From assembly GCA_016584495.1 (NCBI GenBank), contig WAID01000009.1, forward strand, positions 1,984,001 to 2,048,000: a stretch of 64,000 nt of DNA, in the 5' to 3' direction. Below the pieces are notes generated by a model. It worked only from the letters and a program-made list of their open reading frames with translations. It was not told the origin of the DNA and searched no databases. The translations under genes and the position numbers were made by a program. The stretch comes from Celoporthe dispersa. Lineage: Eukaryota > Ascomycota > Sordariomycetes > Diaporthales > Cryphonectriaceae. Position 1 is the first letter of the stretch, and every line of letters starts with the position of its first letter. Below are positions 47,601 through 58,318 of this stretch, one piece after another.

Positions 47601-49003
47601 GAGAGAGAGAGAGAGAACCGTGAGCCTGTCAGAGACGAAGCTGGCAGAACGTGGTAGTCACCGGCCGACGTCTCTCGCAGATGAGCGTTGGCCAAAGCTT
47701 TTTGACATGGCCCATACGGAACCTGGCATGTCTAGAGACAGAAAATTGGGCCCCTGTGCGACACAATAGCGTTTGGTCGTCTGGGCGTAGTGCCATGATG
47801 GCGTCGAAGCTCGTCATCATGTCGTCGCAGTGTTGGCCATGCGCAACGGCCGGTGCGAGGGCACAACGCGGGTGCTTCGTTCAGTACACCGAAGACGACC
47901 GACCACTGGAGGCTGCTCGGAGCCACAAGAGAAGCATGGCGATCATCATGATCAATGGAAGAATCATAGAAAGAAAATGCTCTTCTTGTGATGATCGGAT
48001 AGGAGAGGTGGTCTCTCGGCCTGCAAGGCGAGGTGGAATTGTTGGGAGAAAAAAAAAGAAGAAAAAAAAAGGGCAAGGGTGATGAGAAGAGTAGGGCTGA
48101 CGAACTTTCGAGATGGAAACTCCAGAACCCACCACCCACTATGCCCACGTGGCCCCCGGTGAGGAGGGATCGCTACGATCAATATGCTGTTTCCGGCAGC
48201 AGGCAAGTAAAGTTTAGGGTGTTTACAATGGGAAATAGGGGCTGGACCAGTTTTTGTCGGCCCTGTTCCATGGGCTACCCAGGCCCCGGGAGGGGGGGAA
48301 GGACTTAGCAGTGACGGAGACTGGCAGCACGCTACCCACAGCGGCACAGGTACCACCCAGGTGCCCTACACAGGTGGCCCCCGGGTAGCGGCTCTCAGCG
48401 GCCCTCCCAGCGGCCCCCCTCCACCTCTTTGGCGCCCAACGGATGGAGGTGGGACATCCCTGCACAAATGTCAAAGAACAGGTCAATCGGGGGTTCCTTC
48501 TTATCTCATCATACCGTAGCACACTTTGCCTCCTAGCCTGCCAGCCTGGGCACGGGGTTGGACGAAACATCGATTTCCCACTGCCACCCCCCCTCTAACA
48601 TTTCTCTTGCCGCATGCACCCTGTCCCGCACACACCGACTCTCACAACACGACATACGCAAACCTCTTCCCCCGTCCTGTCACTCCACCCCTTCCAATCG
48701 CTGAACCAGGTACACGAGCGATTGAGGGACATGATCTAGCTCACCAGCGTAGTGCTACAGGTGTCGTACCCGATACACACACCACGAAGGATTTTTGGGC
48801 CGGCGGGTATCCTCCTCCTTCCCCCCCCCTCCCCAAAATCCTGCTCGGCTGGCCTCGCAATACCCCAGGGCCCAGGCCAGGGACAAGACAAGACAAGAAC
48901 GTACTGGGCAGTGACCTCTCCCTCTGGCGCGCCGGCGGATGCCAGTCATCCCACCCACCCACCATCTCGAGCTTCCTCCCGCTCGGCAACCAATGTTCAC
49001 CAC
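44670..49003. other. Intergenic region without recognisable genes (4.3 kb)
   Basis: Lies between two plus-strand genes. Only unrelated short frames occur. CT tracts (about 45035-45056, 46187-46206), a G12 run near 47571 and an A/G-rich block (48047-48075) are present. The last 400 bases before 49004 are CA- and C-rich and probably contain the KCS1 promoter and leader. Confidence 0.5.
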
Positions 49004-49227
49004 ATGTCGCCCTCTACGCCTGGAGATGCCGCACTATCGGTATCGGTGAGCCCACCTCAGAACACCGAGGAGCCTGCGCCGCTACCAGAACCACCAGTGT
49101 CGGGGCAAGGGGATGATGACCAGGTGCTGGGTCAGGGACAACGGCCTCCGCCCGCCAGCGCACCACCCCCCGTGGTTGATCCTCACCATGCCCCTGGCGG
49201 AGTGAAGCTGCCCGCGCCTGGAGAAGA

Positions 49228-49258
<31 letters not shown>

Positions 49259-52200
49259 GCCAGGGCGGGAGTACAGTCGACCCCGACTACTACTGCTACC
49301 CCTGTACCTAGCACCGAGAAATATGTGACACCAGATCTCAATGATAAATGCCCCAGGGGACCTACTCCTCCTGCTGCTCCCACCACTGCCTCTGCCTCCG
49401 CATCATCTGCCTCTGCCGTTCCGAGAAGGCCCAATGGGCCCTCCCTGCTGACCCAGCAACTCGCAGAAGCTCGTGGCATCCCTCCCCCACCTCCTCCTGC
49501 CACTGGCCAGCCCCTCGATCCGCCTCATTCCAGCCATCACCTACAGCAACACCTCTTGTCTGACCCTCCGGCCGGCAGTCGCTCGGATCAAGACCTGGGC
49601 GACCCTAGCAGCGGAGCAAGGACTCAGAAAACCACCCGCGATCCCCCGGCACACCAAGGCGGCGACGAAGGAGGAGGAGGAGAAGAAGAAGAAGAAGATG
49701 GAGGTTCTCTAACACCAAGAGCCTCTCCACGAGCGATCGCCATGGCCACCACCGCAGCCGTCTCGACCATGTCCCTCCCGTCCCGAGCCGTCGACACCGT
49801 ATTGTCTCGTACCATTGACACGTCAGATATCAGAGATGGCGCCCCGCGGTTTGGGAACCACAGGGAACGCCTCCGACCGGCAGCAGGCGACAGGGGCGTG
49901 TCTCTAGAGCGCATCGACAGGGACGCCCAGCAGCCCAGGGTGCTCGCTTTCTCCAACCGCACATACTCTGACACGTCGTCGACGGCACAGACCCCCGTTG
50001 CGACGATGGCCTCGGAACGAGATCCTACCCAGACCAACGGAAAAGCCGACCTCGGCACTGCTGCTGCTGCTGCTGCGGCGGCGGCGGCGGGGGCGGCGGC
50101 AGAGTCACGATCCCCCACGCGGCCTCGTAAGCCTGATCACCGGTTGTCTATGGGACCCGAGAAGGCATGGTCTATTGGCTCGGAGGATCTGAACAATGCC
50201 CAGGACGGCCAGGTTGAGAAAGCGATCGCAGAGGTCCTGGCAGGGGTGGAGCCCAACGCGCGCAGTCGTAAAGCAAGCCATAGTCTACGTTTCTTCAAGG
50301 AAGGGTTGCCAGAGGAGAAATTGAAGAGGAGAGATTCGCGGCTTGGACCCAGAGACAAGCTTCCGACAACAGGCGATGTCTTTTATGATGAACCTGCTCA
50401 CGGTGATGATCAAACCAAGAGCCTGTAGCCCTCGCCTCACCCTGCGGGCGAGGTCCCAGGACGTCTGAAGCGCACGAGAACTCTTCCACTCTCCCCAGCA
50501 GCCACTGAGGCCCATCAGCAGCAGCAGCAGCAGCAGCAGCACGGGGGTAAGGAACCGCTGGACTACTTTCAAATACGCGTTGCGCACCGGAAACATGATG
50601 AATCGCCTCCTCCTCCTTCTTCTCCTTCCCCCCCTCCCTTGTTCGAGAGGCAGTCCCGGACGCCAAGATCGCCAGGAACCGAGAGCCCCACCCCGCTCAA
50701 GCGGGATGAGGGTAGACATGAGGGCATGAGTGATGCGGCTGTTGAGGATGGTGAGCTGTCAGGGGAGGAGAAGATCTCATCCGCCGTCTTCGTACCCCAC
50801 AAAGGGCCGCAAGGTGTCTCTGAGGGATCGGACGAGTCGGAGGCAGACTTCCATACTCCTGCCAAACAACCGCCCAGGAGCGACCACCCATCGTCTTGGC
50901 TGGTCAAAGCTGATGAACCAGAGGCTGACGGGCCGGTTACCCCTCCCGAGTCTCAAGGCGAAGAAGGCCAAGCAGCGAAGAAGGCTGACGACCAAAACAT
51001 TGGCCACGGGTATCCCGTCATGAGCGAGGAGTCCCAGCACCAGCCGATACCTGAGTCTCTCTCTGCTGCCTCCGTCGAATACGATGCCGCCCGGGGGGAC
51101 GCTCAACCTCAGCTCTCACAAGTGGTCTCGCCGGGCTACGGAGATCATGTTCATGACCACCAGCTGGGCGCGAACGAACCCCTTGATGCCATAGAGCTGG
51201 TTCCCTACCGACACCAGGTTGGTGGACACACGACGCTCTGGAGATTCTCGAGACGAGCTGTGTGCAAGCAGCTCAACAACCGGGAGAATGAGTTCTACGA
51301 ACAGATTGAGAAGCACCACAGAGATCTTTTGCCTTTTCTGCCGAGGTATGAGACAGATCGCCACCTCAGGTGAACGATGGCGTGATGCTGACTATCATAT
51401 AGATACATTGGGGTCCTCAACGTCACGTTTTCTAAGCAGCCCCGCCGGAAGTCCACGGTCAAGAAGGACCTAAGTACTCCCTCGGATCGCAAGAAGATGG
51501 AGCAGCCGGAACAGGGCGCAACGGAGACAAATGGCCCTCCAGCTCAGGATGTGACTGCGCCGAATAAAACCGAGAATGTGTCACAGTCGAGCGCGCAACC
51601 TAGACTTATCAGCCAGTCCATGCAGTCAGCGCCAGAGCCGGTTCCCACGGTCACATTCCTAGACAACCAACACATCCTGCCCCGAAGTCTTCTGCAGCCT
51701 GCCGTGAAGACAGCGTATTATCTCGATCGTGTTCGCAGCTCCTCGGTGTCCCTGCCGGCCTCACACCAGCTCAACAATGGCTCGGACTCTTCCGAAGTAC
51801 CCGCGCGACCGACCTTGGAGGACCGCCATGCTAACAGCTGGGGCACGACGGTGGTCAACAAGAAGCTCCGTCACGAGGTGTTCAGTGATGCCTTCCTGAA
51901 GCAGCCCATCAACGTCCAGAGACACAAGAGGGCGTACCAGCGCACGCTGCCGAGGAAGGCGCTCGACCGGCTTGCGCGACCCGCAAGCTCTGACGCGAGC
52001 CTGTCAAGGGCGGATCACGGCCCGGGCCCGCTGTCTCAGCCGGGCGTCAGTCCCGCTCTGCAGTTGCGCGCCCACCAGAAGACCCAGAGCGACCTGGGCC
52101 TGTCGCCTGCGTCCTGTGAGACCAGCGGCGGTGACCCGAGCGATGTTACGGGTACTAGTGCTCCCGAGCCAGACATCCTCAGCGAGGTCATGACGCCACA

Positions 52201-53326
52201 GCGCAAGAAGCGCCGACACTCGGGCAGCGCTCTGCGACGGAGGCCCAAGGATGTATCCGACGCACGGGGCGACCTGCGCTACTGGGAGGAGCCCGACGAG
52301 GCAGGCTACAAGGGCGACCACGAGGACGTGAGCGAGCCTCCGCCGCGGGTGGAGGGGACAGCCCAGACGCCACCCGCTCAGAGTTTCAACGGCGCGCCTG
52401 AGCCAAAGGACGTGGAGCTGTCCGCGGCCCCTTCCGACCACCCGTCCGCTGTGCCATCACTGGGAACGAGCCCGACGAGTGAGTTTAAGAGAATCCTCAG
52501 GCCGGTCAACCCGAAAGAGGCGCAGACCCAGCGTGACTCCCGCGTCTCCTACTTTCTGCTCCTGGAAGACCTGACCGCGGGCATGAAGAAGCCGTGCATA
52601 ATGGACCTCAAGATGGGCACGAGGCAGTACGGTGTGGAGGCCAGCCTTAAGAAGCAGAAGTCGCAGCAGCGCAAGTGTGCCCAGACGACATCCAGGGAGC
52701 TCGGCGTGCGGGTCTGCGGGCTGCAGGTCTGGGATGCCAAGACGGAGCAGTACGTCTTCAGGGACAAGTACTACGGCCGCAGCCTGAAGGCCGGCGAGGA
52801 GTTCCAGGAGGCCCTCACGCGCTTCCTCTTTGACGGCAATGACCGTGCCAGCATCCTGCGGCACATCCCTACCATCCTCCAGAAGCTCAGCAAGCTGGAG
52901 GTGATCGCGCGCAGGCTGCGCGGCTACCGCTTCTACGCAGCGAGCCTCCTCGTCACGTACGACGGTGACCAGTCCAGCCAAGATAGCTACGACACCGCGA
53001 TCGAGGACTCGACGACGGACTTTGCGACTGATACCGAGGACGTGAGCCACGTCCGCAAGCGGAAGAATAAGGGCGAGATCGACTTCAAGATTGCAGACTT
53101 CGCCAACAGCCTCACGCCCCAGGACCTGGCCAACGACAAGCCCTGTCCACCACAGCACCCTGACGAGCCCGACCGAGGTTTCCTGAAGGGCCTGCGCAGC
53201 CTGCGCAGATACTTCCTCAAGATCCAGCAGGACACCCGTGCCGAACTGGGCCTATCAGCTGCGCAGCGCAACCTCGTCTACGATGCACAGATGGACGTGT
53301 CGGACGATGAGCCAGTGAGCGAGTAG
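49004..53326 (+). CDS. KCS1: Inositol hexakisphosphate kinase Kcs1 (one in-frame TAG)
   Basis: Makes 5-InsP7 and related inositol pyrophosphates that tune phosphate, vacuole and stress signalling. Exons 49004-51345 and 51403-53326 are joined across an intron GTATGA…ATATAG so that LPRYIGVLNVTF is restored. Total 1421 codons. The IPK-family signature PCIMDLKMGTRQYG lies at about 1177, followed by SLLVTYDGD and IDFKIADFANSLT, the usual C-terminal kinase motifs. The N-terminal half is disordered and carries Q9 (49232-49258), an Ala run (50059-50102) and Q8 (50516-50539). A TAG at 50426-50428 interrupts the frame after residue 474, yet the same frame continues with GEVPGRLKRTRTLPLSP and on into the kinase domain. 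A single substitution, readthrough or an unusual short intron could explain it. As read, translation would stop before the catalytic part. Confidence 0.9.
49232..49258 (+). repeat. (CAG)9 polyglutamine tract in KCS1
   Basis: Nine pure CAG codons encode Q9 in the disordered N-terminal region. A pure-codon tract of this kind is prone to length variation between strains. Confidence 0.95.
50516..50539 (+). repeat. (CAG)8 polyglutamine tract in KCS1
   Basis: Eight pure CAG codons, 87 bases after the in-frame TAG and in the same reading frame, which supports continued coding there. Confidence 0.93.
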
Positions 53327-54012
53327 AAGGGTGACCGACTGACCAAAAGGAAGCTCACAGTCCATCACTCCTCCTCACCTTTTGCGTTATTTTCCTTTTT
53401 TTTTTCCCTTCCTTTTCTCCTTCTTGTTCTTTTTCCTTCTTTGGCCTTGGTCACAGCTAGAATGGCGTATTGAGAACGGCTTTATCGGATTACAACTGGT
53501 GGGGGGGTTTCTGAGACGGGTTTGCATTGATTTAACATCATGGGCTGTCCATTCTTTTTCTTTTCTAGGGGAACTGTTTTTTTCTTCTTCTTTTTCTCTT
53601 CCTTTTTCCCCCCCTTTTTTCTTCAGTGCTCGCATGCGGCGTTCCATCAGAACGGGCTGTTTTCCGAGGTTTTATAGCTCTTGTTCACCTAGAGCCTCAA
53701 CGGGATCAGGAGTTGACGAGCAGGTCAGGCAAACAAAAAAACAAAAAAAAAGAAACAAGGTCGTACCCAAAAGAAAGCCACCGACAGACATTTGATACCA
53801 ATGATACCAGAAAATCAATCATATCACAAGACCACCAGAAGTGACGGCTTTCTGAACCTGCCCTCTCGTAGGTCACAGTGTCAGTCAGCCAGCCAGCCAG
53901 TAGTCCTGTCGATGAAGGAAGAGTGAGCATCGTGAGGCAGCAAGTAGAGCTCTGCTATCTGATCTGCCCTCATCCGATCTTGACAGTAATAATACACCAT
54001 CATCACCACCAC
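53327..54012. other. Convergent intergenic region
   Basis: Between the 3' ends of KCS1 (plus) and the enoyl-CoA hydratase/isomerase gene (minus). T-rich tracts (53391-53445, 53577-53620) fit 3'-end regions. No coding sequence is recognised. Confidence 0.5.
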
Positions 54013-54863
54013 CTACAGCCTCGCCTTCTCCGCCGCCCTCACCCACGCCTCCACCTCCTCCTTCCCCTTCTTCATCCTCGCCTCCTCGGCCGCCACCCAG
54101 GCCTTGTCCTTGGCCTCCTCCCGGCCGTGGCTCTCCAGCAGGTCCACACACTCGCGGTACATCTCCATCTTCAGCAGCCCATAGACGCCCGTCTTACCCC
54201 TCGTCGTGAGCGCCCGGGCGGCCACGAGCGCCACCACCTCGTCCCAGCCGCCCGCGACGTCCACGATCCCCTTGGCGGCCGCCTCGGCCCCGCCAAAGCG
54301 CCTCGCCTCGAGGACCATCTCGCGGTAGACGTGCGGGCTGGGCACCTTGACGCGGAAGATGGCGCTCATGGGGGGCTTGAGCGGGGCGCCGAACTCGAGC
54401 TCGTTGAGGCAGGCGAAGCCCCGCCCGGGGTTCATGACGCGGTAGTCGTGGTGCATGGCGAGCATGAGCCCCCCCGCGAAGGCGTGCCCGCCGACCCAGG
54501 CGACGGTCGGCATGGGGTAGGTCAGGAGGCGGCGGTAGAGCTTCCAGAGGGAGCCGGCCCAGTAGGCGTCGCCGTGGTGGACGGCGTGGGGAGGTCGAGG
54601 CCGTTGGAGTAGAACTTGGGGAGGCCGGAGGTGGTGATGACGACGCCCGGGGGGAGGCCCGAGAGCTCGACGAGGTCGAGGGCGCGGAGGACGGCGGTGC
54701 ACAGGGCGGTGGTGAGGCGGTTGTCGGGGGGCGAGGTCAGGGTGATGAGGTAGTGCTGGGGCAGGGGCTCGGTGATGGTGACGGTGCCGCCGGGGTGGCT
54801 ATCACATGCCGGGACGGGGACGGTGAAGAGCGTCTTGCCCGGGGGGTTGGGTGGTGTTGCCAT
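54013..54863 (-). CDS. Peroxisomal-type enoyl-CoA hydratase/isomerase (one frame break)
   Basis: Crotonase-fold protein, probably a delta3,delta2-enoyl-CoA isomerase or hydratase of fatty-acid beta-oxidation. No intron. Motifs: ITLTSPPDNRLT near residue 40, SGLPKFYSNGLDL (first oxyanion-hole loop) near 90, VGGHAFAGGLMLAMHHDYRVM (second oxyanion-hole loop and substrate pocket). The last three residues are ARL, which fits the PTS1 consensus, so peroxisomal import is likely. The frame changes at 54588-54591 (GGGG on plus): one more C on the coding strand would join SNGLDLP to HAVHHGDAYW. With that base the protein has 283 residues, normal for the family. A CA repeat sits directly before the start codon. 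Start chosen at the first ATG before TLFTVPVP. Confidence 0.85.
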
Positions 54864-55647
54864 TGCTGTGTGTGTGTGTGTGTGTGTGTGAGGGAAGGAT
54901 TGGCTGATGCTGAGAAGAAGCAAGACAGAGTTGGTAACAAGAGTTGTTGTCGAAGAGTAAAAGTGTCGTGGTTGATGATGCTGGGTCGGCGACTCCGGTG
55001 AGATGTACGGACGTACCTTTAACCTCGGCATCTATTGATTACTTTGTCGTCCATGGAGCCAAGACAGCAGCCACAGAATAAGATATCCATCCTAAAAATA
55101 AAATAAATAAAAAAACCATTTCTTATGGAAGTATCTGTCTATTTGTTGATTCGCTGATTAAAAATCTATATTCTCATACCTGCAATTTTTTTGTTCTTCT
55201 TTTTTTCCTCGTACAAGCTAGTGAGGCAAGGAGGGAAGGTAAGAATCGTACCTTCTCAGTCCCAACATCGATGAGCTTAGTTGACAAGTCGATGCTGCCG
55301 TCCTTTTATCAAGCTAATATCGCTCTTTTGGTACAAGTGGCAGAGCAACAAAAAGATGATGCCAATTCAGATGGAATCTCGTGACTACAATATCAACACA
55401 TGGTGTATGCAATTCGTGTCGTCACGGACGACAAGTCTTGGCGCCTTATATAAAAACCAAAAGAAGAAGGAAAGGAAAAAAAAAAGGGAAGGACAAGCAG
55501 GAAGACAACCTTCGCCCAATCATGCCAATAATAAGCCCAAGTCTTGTTGACTTGGGGATATAAAGGAGGAAAAGGAAAGGGGAAAAAAAAAAAAGTAAAA
55601 TATTCTACCTCCACGTCCATCGTGACCATCATTCATCAGACACCCCA
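54864..55647. other. Intergenic region upstream of the hydratase/isomerase gene
   Basis: Contains the leader CA repeat, an AT-rich part (55090-55210) and A-runs at 55476-55486 and 55582-55594, the latter just downstream of ATG27 on its own strand. No gene is recognised. Confidence 0.5.
54867..54890 (-). repeat. (CA)12 repeat in the 5' leader of the hydratase/isomerase gene
   Basis: Twelve TG units on plus ending three bases from the start codon; on the coding strand this is a CA run immediately before the ATG. Length changes here could alter translation initiation. Confidence 0.9.
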
Positions 55648-56854
55648 TCATACAGCCGAGTAGCCTCCCCTGGACCCAGTGCCCTGCACGGTATTCAGAA
55701 CCCTTCTGGTCCAGTCCTTGAGCAGATAAGGAATATCCCGGAGGGTGTCGCCGTGTGGTAACAAGTCCCAGCCCCGAGCACCATAGCGGTTGTAGTTGAG
55801 CCACGAGCCAAAGATCAGGTACGACGCCGTTCCCAGGAAGACACTGCGCAGCCAGGGTTAGCCAGGTCGGAGGGTGTTTCGGGTGGTGCAGACCGGGGAT
55901 GAGATAAGACGTACAGGATGATCAGCCAGGTGAAGAAGCCCCAGTGCCCGCTCCCGCCCGAGCCTCCATTCTCGTCGCGGTCCTCACACGCAAGGTTGGT
56001 ATGCCACGTCAGCCGCAGCACGTCGACGTTTGCGTCGTCTGTCAGCGGGCCGTAGCTGTCAAAGACCAGGGCCGCACCCGGCTTCAGCAGCTGGTGTTCT
56101 GACATCCCGACGTCGCCGCCCTCGTCCCGCCGCCGCAGCCGTCCGGCGCCTTCCGGGTCGGCCTCGGCAGGCACCTGCTCGTACCCGTCCTTGGTGGTAT
56201 CCCACTCGCCCTCCTTGCCCGTCTTGTCTGGGTCGCACAGCAGCTCCACGATGGCGCGCTGCTCCCGGCCGCCCGACTGCAGCGGGTGCCGGCCGCCGTG
56301 CATGCGGATGCGCACGCCCTCCTTTCTGGAGTCGGACGTCGAGTCGGACGTCTTGAGCCGCGTGGCCGTGGCGTCGAGGCCCTGGACACCCCACGGTCCT
56401 GCAGGTCGCCGGCGATGGACATGACGTCGATCACCTTGTACTCTGTCTCGTCGGCGCGCTTGCCGCGTTTGATCCCGCATACTGCAGAGGAAAACGAAGC
56501 CAGGTATAGGTCAGTCTAGGGAGTTTGGCCAGGGGATGGTGAACCGGGAGGGGCAGGGCAGCAGGACTGACCTCTTGCGCCGTTGGGACAGCTCTCGTCA
56601 GCCGGTCCATCCTTTCTCAGCGGTGCGCAGAGATCCAAGGTGTATGTGGTGTTGACGAACTGGAAGGGCTGCTGCTCCTGCCAGGTGACGACCGAATGTG
56701 GTCCGGCCAGGTCCTGAAAGTTGAATTTCTTTCCGTCCACCTGGATGTGCTCGCACCGTAACATGGCAGAGGCAGGTGTGGCGAGGAGGGCGAGGGAGAG
56801 CAGCATGGCGGCGGCGGGCTCGGCGGCCGACGACCTGGCTGGTGATAGCTTCAT
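55648..56854 (-). CDS. ATG27: Autophagy-related protein 27 (one frame break)
   Basis: Type I membrane protein of the mannose-6-phosphate-receptor-like fold that shuttles with Atg9 between Golgi, vacuole and phagophore assembly site. Exons 56572-56854, 55915-56481 and 55648-55843 (GT..AG; joins NGARVCGIKRG and WLIILVFLGTA). A signal peptide covers about residues 1-30. The lumenal domain has LRCEHIQVDGKKFNF, GPHSVV, CPNGARVCGIKR, SDSRKEGVRI and DGYEQVPAEADPEG. One transmembrane helix (FFTWLIILVFLGTASYLIFG) precedes a cytosolic tail with NRYGARGWDLLPHGD and a final YSAV, which fits a YxxPhi-type sorting signal. The frame changes at 56389-56392 (CCCC on plus): one missing G on the coding strand, between AGDLQDRG and GVQGLD. 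Corrected length 348 residues. Confidence 0.93.
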
Positions 56855-57798
56855 CGCTGCGGTTTATGGGCAGGATGTGATAGAATCCGAATGCGATGGG
56901 ATGGGATGCCCTTCAGGGCGGCGGGTCCGGATAGTCGACGGCCTCGAACGGGTCGGATCAACACGCCGGGAGGAAGAGGAAGAGGCAAGGTCGAGGTAAA
57001 CGAAGGTCGATCTCGCAGCCCCGAGACGAGAGGGCGGGTGAGTGGGAGCTCGGCGGACAGAGAGAGCGTCGATGGAGGAGCAGCAGTCGTCAGCCAGCTC
57101 GTCGTTGTCGGTTGTTCTGGGGTCAGCATGCGAGCTCACGAGGCAGCAGTAATCTGATGAGCTCGCGTTACAGCCTAGCAGCACGCACCTCTCGGAGTTT
57201 GGCTGCTGCGTCACCAGACCACCACTGCAAGCAGACCCGGTCGACTGATTCCCAGGGTAAGTGCGTGCTTATGTAATAATCCCTGACAAGAATGGACCTC
57301 TTGTCTAAGCTAAGCAAGTACCTATGTACATCTATGTACCTAGTGCAGATGCAACTTCCTCGTCAAGTAGTGGGGGAATGAACCCAAAAAAAAAAAAAAA
57401 AAAAAACGGTGACCCCCTTTGGAAATGTCACTCTTGTAGCACGAGTTGCTGACGGGTCTTGATGGAACCGTATGTTTACTGTTCGCACAGACGACCGTTC
57501 ACTCATTAACTGGCCTAACCGCCAAAGGGGTCACGGCCAGCTTGGAATCAGCAGTAATCACCCTCTCTTCAAGATGAGAACTCGTTAACAGCAAGGCAGC
57601 GCGTGTGACACCTTGGACGCGTGGATGGGTCTTCATTTAGTATCAGAAATGACAAACCATCTTGGGGACGATCTCATGTCCTGTGTGAATACCCTCAAGA
57701 CCACCTCCGGCAACCTTGGAGGTCCATCAAGCCTGACGTACTTCACGTCTCGGGTCTTTTCGCCTCGCAGGCAGTCCTCACCGTCACTCCTGAGCCAC
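56855..57798. other. Upstream region of ATG27
   Basis: No gene is recognised. A poly(A) run of 21 bases lies at 57386-57406. GTAC-type words (TACCTATGTACATCTATG near 57328) precede it. Confidence 0.5.
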
Positions 57799-57988
57799 TC
57801 AGGTGCATTTCCCATGCTTGACGATGTCATGCACGCCATGATGGCAATTAATCTTATCATGGTCAAGAGTACAGCTATGAATAAGTTTTCCACTCTGATC
57901 CGCCAGCGCCTGGGGCTCATTGTTCCTGCAGATGAAAGGAAAAATGTTCAAGTCAGCCGACCGCCTATCCGACAGAAAACTACATCAA

Positions 57989-58029
<41 letters not shown>

Positions 58030-58318
58030 AGAAAAAAACAACCTACCCGTTACAGTTGACGAGTTTGTATTTCCCCCCCGCGAGGGTGAAGACCTGGTTG
58101 CAGGGACTGGTGTTCAGCCCGCTGAGGGTCTGCGTCGCAGGGCAGGCCGACTGGCCCTCGATCCAGACAACCCAGTGATTCGCCTCGTCCGAAGTCTGGA
58201 TCTCCTGGCCGTAGCCGACCCCGATGGCACGGGTCTCCAGGATGGCAGGGCTCGCCAGGACGGAGCTCGAGGAGGCGAGGAGGAGAAAGGAAACGAGGGT
58301 CGTCTTGGAGAAGCACAT
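57799..58318 (-). CDS. Small secreted cysteine-rich protein
   Basis: Protein of 132 residues from two exons (58047-58318 and 57799-57925). The junction GG/GTAGGT … CTGCAG/G gives VNCNGNNEPQ. The signal peptide is clear (MCFSKTTLVSFLLLASSSSVLA), with cleavage probably before SPAILETR. The mature part has six cysteines (SACP, SPCN, VNCN, HSCT, INCH, GKCT), fitting three disulfides, plus the motif NHWVVWIEG and a His-rich C-terminus (CHHGVHDIVKHGKC) that could bind metal. No named family is recognised. Size, secretion and cysteine pattern are those of fungal effector-like or antimicrobial-like small secreted proteins, but no role can be shown. The intron contains a compound microsatellite. Confidence 0.8.
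57991..58029 (+). repeat. Compound (TG)n(AG)n microsatellite inside an intron
   Basis: About seven TG units followed by about thirteen AG units. It makes up about a third of the 121-nt intron of the small secreted protein gene. On the coding strand it is a TC tract followed by an AC tract, starting 17 bases after the donor. Confidence 0.9.

Noticed and set aside
50059..50102. Ala run in KCS1 as a possible mis-assembled repeat
   Set aside because: The frame is kept on both sides and such runs are common in disordered fungal proteins.
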